From positions 26,947,320-27,011,319 of the forward strand of contig NC_061798.1 in the NCBI RefSeq assembly GCF_021462225.1: 64,000 nt of DNA. Direction: 5' to 3'. The position numbers and the translations under genes were made by a program. This DNA comes from Girardinichthys multiradiatus (lineage: Eukaryota; Chordata; Actinopteri; Cyprinodontiformes; Goodeidae). Positions 44,401-55,542 of the stretch are shown piece by piece. The stretch's first letter is position 1. Every line of letters begins with the position of its first letter. The notes under the pieces are model-generated. The model did not search any database and was not told the origin of the DNA. It saw nothing but the letters and a program-made list of their open reading frames with translations.

Positions 44401-47400
44401 TTCTTCAGCTGTGGAGTCTTATGCAGTTACTGTGCATATGTTTAGAAATGCAGCTGTAACCATTGCTATTAGTATGTTTTTAACAGTAAGACTTTTTGAC
44501 TCATTGCTTTTACCAATCCAACCACTCGGTGCAATACTTTGGTAGTGAGAACCCTTTTTATAGGCCATTAGTCGGATATTGGTTTGCGCATAGCAGCAAG
44601 AATGCTTTCTAAATACTGGCAGATTACAGCTGGTTTCTTGGCTTTCTATGCTTTTTTTCATGTGATCAAAACTTATTTCCTGTGTCATGCCACTTCATTA
44701 CAGATAATTTAATTTTTGACTAATTTATTTTGGTTTCCTTATATGTGGGCATTACTTGAGTTGGTACTGACATTGGGTGTGAATTTCATGTGAATATAAA
44801 TATTTTTAAGGAGAAAAACGTTGACTTGTTTAACACTTATTTTATTTGCTGTAGTTGCATCAAACTCCCTAAAGTCTGCTTAACTTTTATGTTTTATTCA
44901 GTTTGCCTTGAGGCTGTGCGCATTTGGACAGATGCACAAAGTGTTGGGGATGGACAACAAACCATATAAATCCCAGAAATATTTGAAATACTGCCGCAAA
45001 GACGGCACAGGTACGGGATGATAGCTATTTTGTCTGCAGTCACAGTTTGATCAAAGGGTGTGCTCTCAGGTTTGTGTCTCTGCTTTAATACAGACCAGAT
45101 AGCTCCTGCTTCTCGCTGCTTCCTCCCAGCTAAGAGACCCTACTCAGCAGTGGAGACGGATGAGGATGAGTCCAAAGCAAACAGCAAAGAGAGGAAGTTT
45201 GAGAAGGGCTTTCTAAAGAAACATTGTGAGTAATAACTGGCTTACTGTTTTGTGCTGGCAATGGAAAAATAAAACTTATTGTCTGACACTTTTTAAATCT
45301 AAGTAGTTCAGTTTTCTAAAGAGCAGAAAACAGACTTCATTGTTTAATATAGTTGTTGTTTATTTATGTATTTTGTTCAGCTTTTCCTCTTTATGCTGTC
45401 TCAGTTGATCCGAACATAAATCCTGTGATGCGCCTCAACCAGTACCAGTCTCGCCTGGAGTACAGGCTTGTCTCTCAAACTGGTCCAGTCCACGAGCCGG
45501 TGTTTACAATGTCTGTGGATGTGAAGGGAAAAACATACGAGGCTTCGGGACCTTCCAAGCGAGCTGCCAAGCTAAACGTTGCCATCAAGGTGAAGCTGAT
45601 AAATCTCCCCTACATAAGTGATGTCAGCTTGTTAGACCACAATCCTCTCTCAACGTGTGCCAAAGAGACATGGGCCAGTTCCTGTTGTCAAGGTGCTGCT
45701 GAGGTTTTCCACCATTCTGCTCCTATGGTTTCAATTCCTTTTAATAAGATAAGTTTTATCTGGCTCTATGGGGTGTACCGTAATTATTGCTGCTCACCTG
45801 GGTCAGCTGGCTGAAAGAAGGCTGTTATACTTTTTTTTCCTTGCTGATTTAGAAAGAAGATAAAACATGATTTGTTTTAAAAATATTTCAGTTTTTTTTT
45901 TCCACCTGCTAATATCAGACGTTAAATTGAGGGAATGAGTCAGTTTAATGTCTCTTATTCACAGGCCCTGAAAGATCTTGGTCTTCCAACAGGCCTAGAG
46001 TCTAAATTGGAGCCAAGTGGAGATGCAGATAGTTCACAGAAATCCGACAGTGCTGCACCCTCTACCACAACAGAGGAGGTGACGAGTTTTGTTTAAACCC
46101 TCTTTAAGTAAACGCTTACAGTGCCTTAACAGGACAAACTAGTTTAATTTTGCATTTCATTTCTTGCCCCCTTACTGCTAACAGGTTGGTCAGGGTCCCC
46201 TCTTAACGAAAAATGGGAAGAATCCAGTGATGGAGCTCAACGAGAAGCGCCGCAGCCTGAAGTATGTGGTGCTGAAAGAAACTGGAAGGTCCAGCGCCAA
46301 GTCCTTCGTCATGCAGGCGAGTCTGCAGCATCTCGCTGAGCAGACAAATCTGTGTAGATGTCAGTGTCAGTCAACAATATGCAGCCTTTTAAACAGTAAT
46401 TGCAACAAAGTGCTGCTTCGCACTTCATAAAGCAGTTATACCACCAAGTGACAAATCAATCAAATAAAACCAAGCAGAAAAATAAATTTACTTTAAATGT
46501 ATTGCATCATATTTGGCCTCGTTGGCAGCCTTCAGACAAAATAGCAACGCTGTTTAGTTATCCATAAACTTAATTTAATTAACTTAAAACTAACTTAATT
46601 AAAAAGTAAAAATATTCTACAAAGCATCACTTAAAATGTTATTAAAATGAAAACTTGACAGAAATGGTACACACAAGGGAAACCTTTTCCTATCCTGTGT
46701 CCCAGGTGGAAGTTGATGGGCAGAAGTTTCAAGGAAAAGGATCCAATAAAAAGGAAGCAAAGGCTCACGCTGCCCTGGCTGCTTTGGAAAAGTTATTCCC
46801 GAATGACGATGGAGCTTCAAACGGCAGCCGAATTGCAGCAAAGAAGAAGGTCATCTACACTGACATGGTAATTTATTGGAGATGGTCTCTTTGGGAAAAT
46901 CTGATGGGTTCATTGTCAGACCACTTTCCATTAAACCAACTATAAATCCCTGCTCAACAGCACATCCCAGGATTTGGCACAATCCGTGGTATTCCTTCAG
47001 ATACTGGGTCTCGAAGCTGGGGTCCTGGCAGAGGAGGGGGCCAAGCCAGGGGCCGGGGCCGAGGCCGGGGCCAACCATTTGCAGCAGGACCCAGCTATAA
47101 CACAAGTGAGAGGTTTTACACTGATTGAATGAAACGTGTGACGATAATCTCATGCATGAGGAAATCAACTGAATATCTTCTTGTTTTTATATATTAAAGC
47201 TAACTACAGCTATGAGAGCAGCTCTGGCACAGGCTACCGTAAGTATTTCAATACCCACAGCGATGGTAGAAAGCTGGTTTTTACAGATTTTCTAAAATAT
47301 TTAAAACTTGTATTAAATGAACAGATTCCACACTTATTTATTAAAAACAGCGAGGGAAGCCGTCAGTTCTATTATTCTGGGTTTGAAGGAAGAAGGTGTT

Positions 47401-50400
47401 GCTTAACATAAAAAAAAATCCTCATCTTTAAGGGTTTGAAATGATTCAGAACTGCTTTACCCCCAGCAAATAAGATGAGGGGGTCTTCCAACTGAGTAAA
47501 TTAACCTCCTTGCACTCAAAGCTTTATCATTTGTTTTAGTCTTAAAGGTTTCAAAGATAATGAAGGAACCCCAAATATTGCAACAAATTGGTCAAAATCA
47601 ATCTCCATTCTTCAGACCAGACAGAACTTGGCTGGAGAAGGACAATCCAGACAATCCATAATCTGCTGGGTATCGATGGCATCCCACACAGCTGGGCAGA
47701 AATATCCATGTAAATTTTGGTTAGATGTGCTTTGGTCCAGTGAATCCTATGAATAATTTTACACTGGGAAAGATTGACGGGCCCAAACCAAAGAGGAGTG
47801 GACCCTCAGACCATAAATCCATTGATATTTCCCCAACTCCGTTTACAATAAGGATCTTTCAGTCTTCTAACATCCAACATGCTTAAAAACAGTTTTAAAT
47901 TATTTTAAAATTGTCAAAGGGTAATATTTACCCAGTTAAATTTATGAGTCTTGAAAGACGAATAATAGAGATTAAAATCTGTAAAAAAAAAAAAAAAAAG
48001 TGTTTTTTATTTTGTCTCTGTTTTAATTTTATTAATACGTTTTAAGCCTATCTTCATTTAACACTAAATAGGGTTTGGAGGGTTTCTTCTCCTCACTTTA
48101 AATCACAGGACTGTTTATACTAAGAAACCGAATCTTTTGGAGCACGAGTCTAAGTCGAGTCACTCAAATGTGAGGCCATCTGTCCGGCAATTAAAGCTCG
48201 GTCCAAACTGGGTCAAGGGGCAAGACAATAATCCTTGAGACCTTGAGAGACCTTTGCAACATGCCTTCCTGCAGACCACAATAAACTGAATAAAAGCATG
48301 TTAAACAACAGTGGGTCAAAATTATTAATAACCGCCATACAGCACTGGCCTATTTCAAGTTTTAGCTGTCAAAGCTGGGTCTACAACCTATTGACTCGTG
48401 CTTCTAAAGTTAGCTTGTAGTTTGTTTGGGAATTAGAATTGAATGTTTGTTATATTATGGAAAAACCAACTCCTTTGCTGTGGAAGACATGTATATTTCG
48501 GGTTTAGCTTGCAAACTGGGATTTTAGTAGTTGACTATGACCCATCATCTCCAACCCATATGAAGATTAAACTGTGCTGACTTGCTTTTAGCAAAGCTGG
48601 AAAACATAAGTTGACAAAGCGGACATTGCTAAAGCGCAGACAAATATATCACCGCAATATTACTATAGCAGAGGACTTTTGGTTGGTTAATATATACTAA
48701 GTGTAATGAGTTCACACTTTGCATGCCAGTGTAATATTCAGCCTATAGGATGGAGTCTCCCTGCAATAGATCCTCACACCTGACCTGCAGTATCTAGGAT
48801 GGTTGAGGTCAGAGAGCCTCTGTATGATCTTCTAAAATTATGCGGTTAGTCCTGAGCACTAAAATAATTAGAATATTTTATAGAGGAACTGAAAATGATG
48901 TAGGATACATGTGACCCAACAACAGTAGATGAGACAACCATTATTTGAGCCAGGAGCGTAAACTTGATTTGGATTTTTTTTTATGGGTCTTCTTAAACAT
49001 ATTTGCATCATAGCTAGTCCTGAAGGTTTTCTCCTTGGTTCAAATTGGATTTGGACTTCACCTCCTTCCACAGCACGTTGTTGGTCTTGCATCGAGAATG
49101 CTGTCAAAGAGCTTCATGGATCACCGCCTGTTTATTAATACAGATGTTCTTACGAGAGGGAGCCAGAGCAGTGGTCCTAAATGTCCCAGTCTTCTGCAGA
49201 CAGTCTGCTGGGCTCCCACAGCTGTAGAGATATGGTAGCCCTGAAGAATGGGGCCTCCCTGTTAGTTTTCCCACATGCTGCTGCTGGCCCCTCTCTGGTG
49301 GGCTGCACCTCAACCAGCAGAAGTAGCCCCGAGTATGCCCTCAGCTCCCCAGGTCCACCACATTTCCCAGCATCTCAAAACTTTAAAATGTTGTGAAAAA
49401 GTTCAATATTTTTGTTTCTCATTTCAGAAAGTCAAGCTCATATAGATTTATTACACAAAGAGTGAAATCTTCCAAGCCTTTATAACTAATTATGATGATT
49501 ATGGTTTACATAGAATTAATACATAAAGTTCAGGGTCTCAGAAAATTTGAATATTAGAAAAAACGATCAGCATTTCAAACAGAAATGTCTAGCTTCTGAA
49601 AAGTATGTTTATTTCTACACACCCAATACTGGGTTGGGGCTCCTTTTGCATCAATTACCAAATAATTGAGATCTTAAGCTTTAGCACAAAATACACACCT
49701 GTGGTGTTTTTTTAAATAATTTTTATTATCCACATAAAATACTCTTAAAACAGTAAAAAGTACTAGAACCACAGGATGGTTAAATTAAAATAATCATCTT
49801 AAGTTTAAGCTAAAGAAACCTGCAGAAACCCTGGAAATAAGTGTGTAATCTGTGTGTGCGTCCCTCTGTGCAGGATGGACCAGAATAGTTTTATTAACTA
49901 TTATCGTATATTCCCGACTATAAGCCGCTACTTTTTCCCCGTGCTTTGAACCATGCGGCTTATAATGAGGTGCGGCTTTTCTGTGGATTTTTCTTGACCT
50001 GCCAGCCGGAGCTTTAACAGAAAGTGAAAAAAACGAGACAGGAGGGAAGTCAAAATTGGAAATCAAAGAAGAAAGAAAGCTCTAATTTTCATTTAGCACA
50101 TGCAAGCAGCAGGCACGACGGAGATTTTTTTTTTTTTCAAACCCATACCCAGTCATCACGGAAACCACACGAAGAAGTTCATATGATGCCGCATTTAAGT
50201 TGAAGGCTATCGATCTGGCAGAACAGGAAGGAAATAGAGCTGATTTGTTTGATCAGCACTTTCACTTTTGTGCTACGGGCACCATTCGGAAACTAATCAG
50301 TTCAGTTATGTTCAGTTAAACTATGTAATCATTTCAGTCGATATCAGCGGCTTTTAGCCTGGTGCGGCTTATATATGTACGTTTCCTTTTTCTTTTTTTT

Positions 50401-51131
50401 TTTACTTTGTGGGTGCGGCTTATATTGAGGTGCGCTCTATAGTCGGGAAAATATGGTATTTCTGGATGTGTGAAACCCTAGAGCTTCCTTTTCTGTATCT
50501 CATCTTTTATCTTGAGAATCAAAGAAGACCTCTGATTTCACACAGCCCTGATGGCCTGGCTTCGTTTTTAACTGTATTTCAGATACGTTGTACGGCAACA
50601 GTGCTGCCAGCAGCACGGGCAAAAACATCGACATAGCTGGAGTAGACGGCAGCACCGGCTACGGTACTTTTTACCCAGAGAGCGGCTCCACCTACTCCTC
50701 CCCACCCGTATCCAGCTCCAGCAGCACCAAGGGACAAAACTACCACTCCATGCCTCCACCTGTTGACCAGCAGAGCCCATATAGCTATGGGTATGGAGAG
50801 GAGAAGAAGAAGATGCTGACCCAAAGCAATCCTGTGGGTCAGGCAGGAAACTCCTCCACTTACAGCACAGCCTATCCCAGTTCTGTTACAGGAGGACATT
50901 CATATAATAATTATGGTAACAGCTGCTTCTCTTGAGACATTTTTAAATGTTAATTTGCAGTTAAACTCCTGTTGGAGCAGATAATAAAATAATGTCTCGA
51001 TGGTTCGATCTCTTCACACAGGTTGGGAGAACCAGTCCAGCTGGGGGAATCCACAGGGATTCGTCACGTACCAGAACTTTGCAGGACAAAACCAGAGCTC
51101 GTACTCTGGATACAACACCATGAATTACTGA
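35425..51131 (+). CDS. ilf3: Interleukin enhancer-binding factor 3 (NF90/NF110-like) dsRNA-binding protein
   Basis: Nineteen coding exons: 35425-35525, 36399-36510, 37233-37396, 37614-37782, 37865-38018, 42431-42522, 42928-43023, 43482-43593, 43667-43764, 44902-45010, 45094-45225, 45381-45589, 45965-46078, 46185-46316, 46706-46867, 46961-47105, 47200-47238, 50583-50915, 51022-51131. All phases agree; 2583 nt, 860 aa. ILF3 pairs with ILF2 through its DZF domain and binds structured RNA in nucleus and cytoplasm. Residues about 75-440 are DZF ([36 protein letters not shown]). dsRBDs lie at about 457-525 ([27 protein letters not shown]) and 562-632 ([35 protein letters not shown]). Then come RGRGRGRG (about 680) and a Ser/Tyr/Gly/Gln-rich tail. 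The first ~70 residues, Tyr/Glu-rich, are absent from mammalian ILF3 as I know it. One intron uses a GC donor. STRBP is the alternative; the long tail favours ILF3. Confidence 0.92.
35841..36129. mobile_element. hAT-type MITE in ilf3 intron 2
   Basis: Ends TAGGGATGCAC and the complement TGGGGATGCAC, flanked by a perfect 8-bp duplication CTAAATAT (35833-35840 and 36130-36137). The 289-bp body has CGATATYNGATATT-type inner repeats and no coding capacity. The size, ends and 8-bp duplication identify a non-autonomous hAT element. Confidence 0.9.
39743..41578 (-). mobile_element. 5'-truncated L2/Rex1-like LINE in ilf3 intron
   Basis: Minus orientation, with its 3' tail (complement of TTTTTGAATTGAATTGAATT) at 39743-39765 and truncation near 41578. 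Three overlapping frames (40976-41569, 40504-41109, 39803-40625) hold [32 protein letters not shown], the catalytic Asp in [30 protein letters not shown], and [17 protein letters not shown]. Frames are broken by small indels. RT would have copied its own RNA at the target site. Full endonuclease region absent. Closely related to 58551-60200. Confidence 0.88.
42180..42213. repeat. Perfect 13-bp hairpin in ilf3 intron
   Basis: ACATCCACAACAT at 42180-42192 and its exact complement at 42201-42213 with an 8-base loop, about 220 bases upstream of coding exon 42431-42522. Function unknown. Confidence 0.8.
43140..43300 (+). repeat. Possible Tc1-like terminal fragment in ilf3 intron
   Basis: AGTCAGAGGTTTACATACACTC near 43144 resembles the outer end of several fish Tc1-like transposons. 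Nothing further inside it is recognisable before the next ilf3 exon at 43482. Confidence 0.35.
43870..44830 (-). mobile_element. Decayed Tc1-like transposon, minus orientation, ilf3 intron
   Basis: The complement of a transposase is visible. 44078-44287 (minus) reads [24 protein letters not shown], the Tc1 region preceding the second catalytic Asp, and then [11 protein letters not shown]. Neighbouring frames are broken. Edges are approximate. It lies between coding exons 43667-43764 and 44902-45010 and does not disturb them. Confidence 0.55.
46317..46705 (+). other. ilf3: GC-AG intron of ilf3 inside dsRBD2
   Basis: The only join that keeps the dsRBD2 reading frame (FVMQ|VEVDGQ) uses CAG|GCGAGT as donor and TGTCCCAG as acceptor. 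GC donors with an otherwise strong consensus are the second most common class in vertebrates. Confidence 0.8.
47420..48990. other. ilf3 intron DNA, mostly unrecognised
   Basis: Part of the 3.3-kb intron between 47238 and 50583. 47560-47900 has a block (GGTATCGATGGCATCCCACAC, near 47669) that may be a decayed LINE or DNA repeat. An A-run of about 17 lies near 47983. No coding signal. Confidence 0.35.
49385..49670. mobile_element. DNA-transposon fragment in ilf3 intron
   Basis: CAGGGTCTCAGAAAATTTGAATATT near 49531 and GGTTGGGGCTCCTTTTGCAT near 49632 belong to a common fish repeat whose other end begins ACAGGTACATCTCAAAAAAT, as at 63751. No transposase frame is intact. Confidence 0.5.
49904..50456. 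mobile_element. Non-autonomous pogo-like element retaining a transposase N-terminus
   Basis: Inverted ends TCGTATATTCCCGACTATA and the complement of CCATATTTTCCCGACTATA, flanked by TA. Both sides repeat a GCGGCTTATA motif. Inside, near 50164-50240, a frame reads [20 protein letters not shown], the start of the DNA-binding domain of pogo/CENP-B-like transposases; no catalytic domain follows. A 553-bp deletion derivative. Confidence 0.75.
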
Positions 51132-51298
51132 TTCTTTCTCATCACAATACTGATAATCCAGAGAAACCACTACTGGGATTTTGTTGTTTTGGTCCATCAT
51201 TAGTTGACATTTTGTAAAACAGGTTTGTTTTTACATCATCAAAGCAGTTTGTTCTTCATCAGGATGTGATTCTGATGCAAAGATTTGTTGTTAATAAA
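51132..51298 (+). other. ilf3: ilf3 3'UTR and poly(A) signal at 51293-51298
   Basis: Short 3'UTR ending with AATAAA at 51293-51298 and a downstream T/GT-rich stretch. This is the first good signal after the stop. Confidence 0.65.
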
Positions 51299-51389
51299 GA
51301 TGCTCTAACCTTGTTCTATGGCAACCAGTTTCAGGTAACTGTTTATTAACATTATTGCAAAATGGTGTCATTTTAACTTTTCCTCCAGG

Positions 51390-51700
51390 CTAACCATCTT
51401 TCACCATCCATTTATCCTTGAATCCATCCCCTTTTTATTTTTCTTGTCATCTTTCATTCGTCCATCTATCTATGAATACGCCTTCTACTAATTTTTCTTT
51501 TGTTTTGGGATTCATCCATTTATTCATGTATCCATCCTCTCTCCATTCATCTTTAATTTGACACATTCATCCATCCACTTTCTATCAGTCCATCTTCTAT
51601 CCTTTTCTCCATCCATTCATCCAGTAATATTTCCATCCATCTATTATTGTAGTCCTTCATTTATCCATCCTTCTGGCTTTTTATTCAACCACCCATTTTT
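51390..51700 (+). repeat. Degenerate CATC/ATCC-type microsatellite
   Basis: Many imperfect CCATCCAT, TCCATCTAT and CATTCATCC units in about 300 bp between ilf3 and acp5. The open frame 51558-51743 inside it is only repeat translation. Confidence 0.75.
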
Positions 51701-52171
51701 CTCCATGCAGTGTTTGTTTCCAGGTTCCATGTTTAGATCTTGACTAAAGTAGAAGTATATGCAGTAATCCATAAAATCAAATTATTTATTGTTAAAATTG
51801 GCTTATAAAGGATTGAGATATGGGAGAATTTAGTTCTGAAAAAGTCTGACATGAAAACTGCTTTAAAACACATTACTAAGGTTCTCTCTGAGGCTAAATT
51901 TTAATTTTGAAAACATGGTTTTTAAATGCAGCCAAATGTAACTCCAGGAATTTAACAACTGGATTTTTGCTGTTGTGTTTGTAAAACGAGAAAAGATGCA
52001 AGACATTTTCCAAGCCGGACAACTTGACCCGTATATAACAGGATCCGCTTTCCATTTTTAAAAAAAATCAGGAAGACAGAACCTTTAGCTGGAAGCAAAG
52101 CAGGGAAAACATGATAAATGCTGAAGTGTTAGAAGTGTAGTCTAGACAAAAGCTATATTTACTGCTGAGGA

Positions 52172-52262
52172 TCATGTGTGGCACTGATGACCGCCTGGTC
52201 AGGCTGTAAACAAAGATCATGCCTCATCTGGAGGCCTCTCCTCCAGCAGCGCTGATAAAAGG
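52172..52262 (+). promoter_or_regulatory. acp5: acp5 promoter: M-box-like E-box and TATA-like box
   Basis: TCATGTG at 52172-52178 matches the core of the MITF/TFE3 M-box known from the mammalian TRAP promoter, and GATAAAAGG at 52253-52261 is TATA-like, about 70 bases downstream. A GTAAACA forkhead-type site is at 52206. Function is inferred from these matches and position. Confidence 0.45.
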
Positions 52263-52280
52263 CAGAGGAAAGGCGTTGCG

Positions 52281-52326
52281 ATGTGAAGACACAATCACCT
52301 GGAGCCCCTCTCAGCACCTATCAACC
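52281..52326 (+). other. acp5: acp5 5'UTR exon
   Basis: Inferred between the TATA-like box and a strong donor CAACC|GTGAGT at 52326/52327. The next acceptor, TTTAAAG at 52786, leads straight into the start codon. The start is approximate; ATGTGA at 52281 is a minimal start-stop if it is transcribed. Confidence 0.5.
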
Positions 52327-52786
52327 GTGAGTGTTTTCACTTTGCTGTTTTTAACTCAACTTCACAAAAATAAGCCATTTTAATAACTTGTATTTAAAAG
52401 GTGCTGCCTTCTCTTTCTTATTTTTACAAGTGATATTTTAAGCTGCTTCTATAACTACTTTAAAAGGCAGAGATGAACTGAATCAGTAAACTGACCTCTG
52501 ACCCTCTCAGCCACATAGACATGTTCACATTGATTGGCCTCTATTACTTCCAGCTGGGACGTGACAGCTTCAGATTGCACCAATCACACGCAAGATAGTG
52601 TTGAAAGCAGTCTAAAGGTAAAGAAAGAGGAAGCATAAACCTTGCTTAGCCTGTTCCTGTTTTTGTTTTTACTTTGGTCACATGGACGCTGAGTTTCAGT
52701 TGTGGTTTTTGGTGCACTTCTTGTTTTGTTTGATTTATCTTGAAGAACTCTGTTTTAAACTCTGATTGTCTTATTTTCTTTTAAAG

Positions 52787-55502
52787 ATGGCATTTGCTCT
52801 TTTAACCATCTTATCTGCTGCCGTCAGCGTGACCCACTGCTATCCGGCTGCTTTTCAAGACCTGGGGGAAAGTGGCAGTAAGTATTTATTTTCACCCGGA
52901 CTCTCTTGAGTTTTATTGCTGCTCAGCTAACAGGTCTGTGTCTTTGTTTCACACCCTACCAGGAAACAGGACCTCCATTAGGTTTCTAGCTGTAGGGGAC
53001 TGGGGTGGACTGCCGTACCCACCGTATGTCACGGCTGTGCAGAAGACCACAGCTCAGGAAATGAGTAAAGTAGCAGAACAGATGGGTATTGACTTTGTTC
53101 TGGCCCTTGGCGATAACTTCTACTACAAAGGAGTCGACAGTGTGGATTCCCCTCGGTTTCAGGTCAGTTGAGTCTCTGGTGCAAGATGACAGCTTTTTTT
53201 GTTTTTTTTTAAATCCTGTTTCTGTGAAATCAAACCTACTTTCTTATCTGAATATCCCACCTAAAGGAAACCTTTGAGTCTGTGTACACTGCAAAGTCAC
53301 TCAAAGTCCCTTGGTATCTTCTGGCTGGTAATCATGACTATGCAGGGAATGTCAAAGCTCAGATCGAGTACTCTCAAAGGTCTGGCAGATGGTAAGGAAC
53401 TTGCAGATGCATCTAAAATATATTGGAGTATCATTGAAAAGTTAAGTAATTCAACTGAAAACCTGAAACTTGTATATACCTATTACATTTTGTTTGTTTT
53501 TGATGATTGTGGCTAACACCTAATTAAAAAAAAATATATACTGCATTAGACCAATACATTTATAATACGGACACAACATGCTATAGCCTGCACAATCATG
53601 TGGAAGGCCGCTGATCCAGCAGCTGTAGCTTTGCTTGTGTTGAGACTCCTGAACCAGAAATGACATGTAAGGGTGTCAACCGAGATCGCGTTGAAAGCTT
53701 TTTATTTTTTCCCGTCAGATGTTACCCATGCATCTCATTTGGACCAAGCCTAAACCAGTCTGCACTGGTTCAGGCCTGATATTAACTCGTTTAATCAGAC
53801 GTGTTTGAATCTTTTTTATTTATTTATTTTTTATCTTTCTTTTAACTGAGTCTATTGCAATCAGGTAGTGTTAACTGATTACTGACCCAACTGATTTGTT
53901 TGTTTACCCTTTAAACTGCTCCTGGCTGGAGTTTGCATTTGATTGGTTTGACAAACCATATTGTCTGATCCCTCATCGTCCACCGTTGTTTAGTGTGAGC
54001 CCCAGTCTCTTAGTTGTCATACAAAAATCAGCTGAAACCAGTCTGTTGCTATCGGAGAGGGGTAAAAATACTTTGGGAGGAAAAAGTACTTCTTGGGAGT
54101 AGTTTTCTACACCATACTATTTACTTATTTGAGAAATATTATGTTACAGCAACGCTACTCTTACCAGAGTACAATTTTGGCTTACTCTGTCCACTTCAGT
54201 GTGGGAAAAACGTTTTAACCAAACAGACTCACACAGTTTAGAGTGAGATTACTTGAATGTACACAAGTTTTCCTGTTCTACCATTATCTTCTGAGGATGT
54301 TATTTGGGGCACAGTTAAATATACAATATATTGTCCCATGGGTTGACGGACCTGCGACTCAGAGACCCGTCGCATAGACTGCCTCGGTGCTGGTAGACCG
54401 GACGATTCAATTTATTCACGCGTACATCAAGATATTTGTAAGACCTCCCCATTACCACATTCAGCCAGCATATGGACACAGGGGAGAGTGGGTCTTGTTC
54501 CTGTTGAAATCTTAACACCATATTTGTTTTGGTGGCTTTTAGTTGAAGCTTATTCTGATCCGTCCCTTATTCATGCAAAAAGAAGCCCTAACCAAGTACT
54601 CTGATTTCTTGGTGAATCAACATAGTTTTTTATTGGGCTTACTAATATTCTAATTTTCATTGAAACTTTTTTTTTTTGTTCTTTGCTCCTTCCACTCAAC
54701 TTTCCATTAATATGCCAGGATACAGCCCTCTAGAGAGCTTGTTTAGCAATGAGCTTTTGTGGGCTCACCTTGTGGAGGGAGTCAGTGACTGTCAGATCAG
54801 CAATTTTCCCGATGTGTTGACCAGCGGCGCAGGATTCATTATAGAGGTGGGGGTGTTGCGTCGCACATACTCAATTTTTTCACACTATAATGTTGGTGTG
54901 TACTTAAGGGGCGTTTTTAGGGTCTTGATATATTGGGGGCTTTAGCCCAGAACCCTTCTTCCTCCTGTTCTTTCTTTAAAAGTTGCCCTTTACAGTCTCT
55001 GTTTATGTATTTTGACCACTATGTTTATTCCTCCTTCTACCTGCTACCGCGGTCAGGTGAACCAACAGTCAGAAATACGCGGTCACGCCAGCCGACACCA
55101 GCTCTCTCTGAAAGATCAGCGTCGCGCATACAAGGTTCATTACGGTAATGGAGCAGAAAGGACCCGAATTCTGACAATGGTTGAGAAAATAAGAGGAAAA
55201 CAGGAAAGTAACGTTCAGAACATTTATATTAATGACATTTTTACAAATTTCACATACATGTTTTATGTTAAAAAAATATATATATGTATATTAATTTTGC
55301 TGAGGATGTTTGGTGTAATAATACCTAATGCTCACCAGTATTTTTTTTATGTAAAAAAAATATATATATATGTGTATATATATATATATACATATATGTA
55401 TATATATATATATATATTAATTTTGCTGAGGATGTTTGGTGTAATAATACCTAATGCTCACCAGTATTTTTTTTATGTAAAAAAAAAATATATATATATG
55501 TG

Positions 55503-55542
<40 letters not shown>

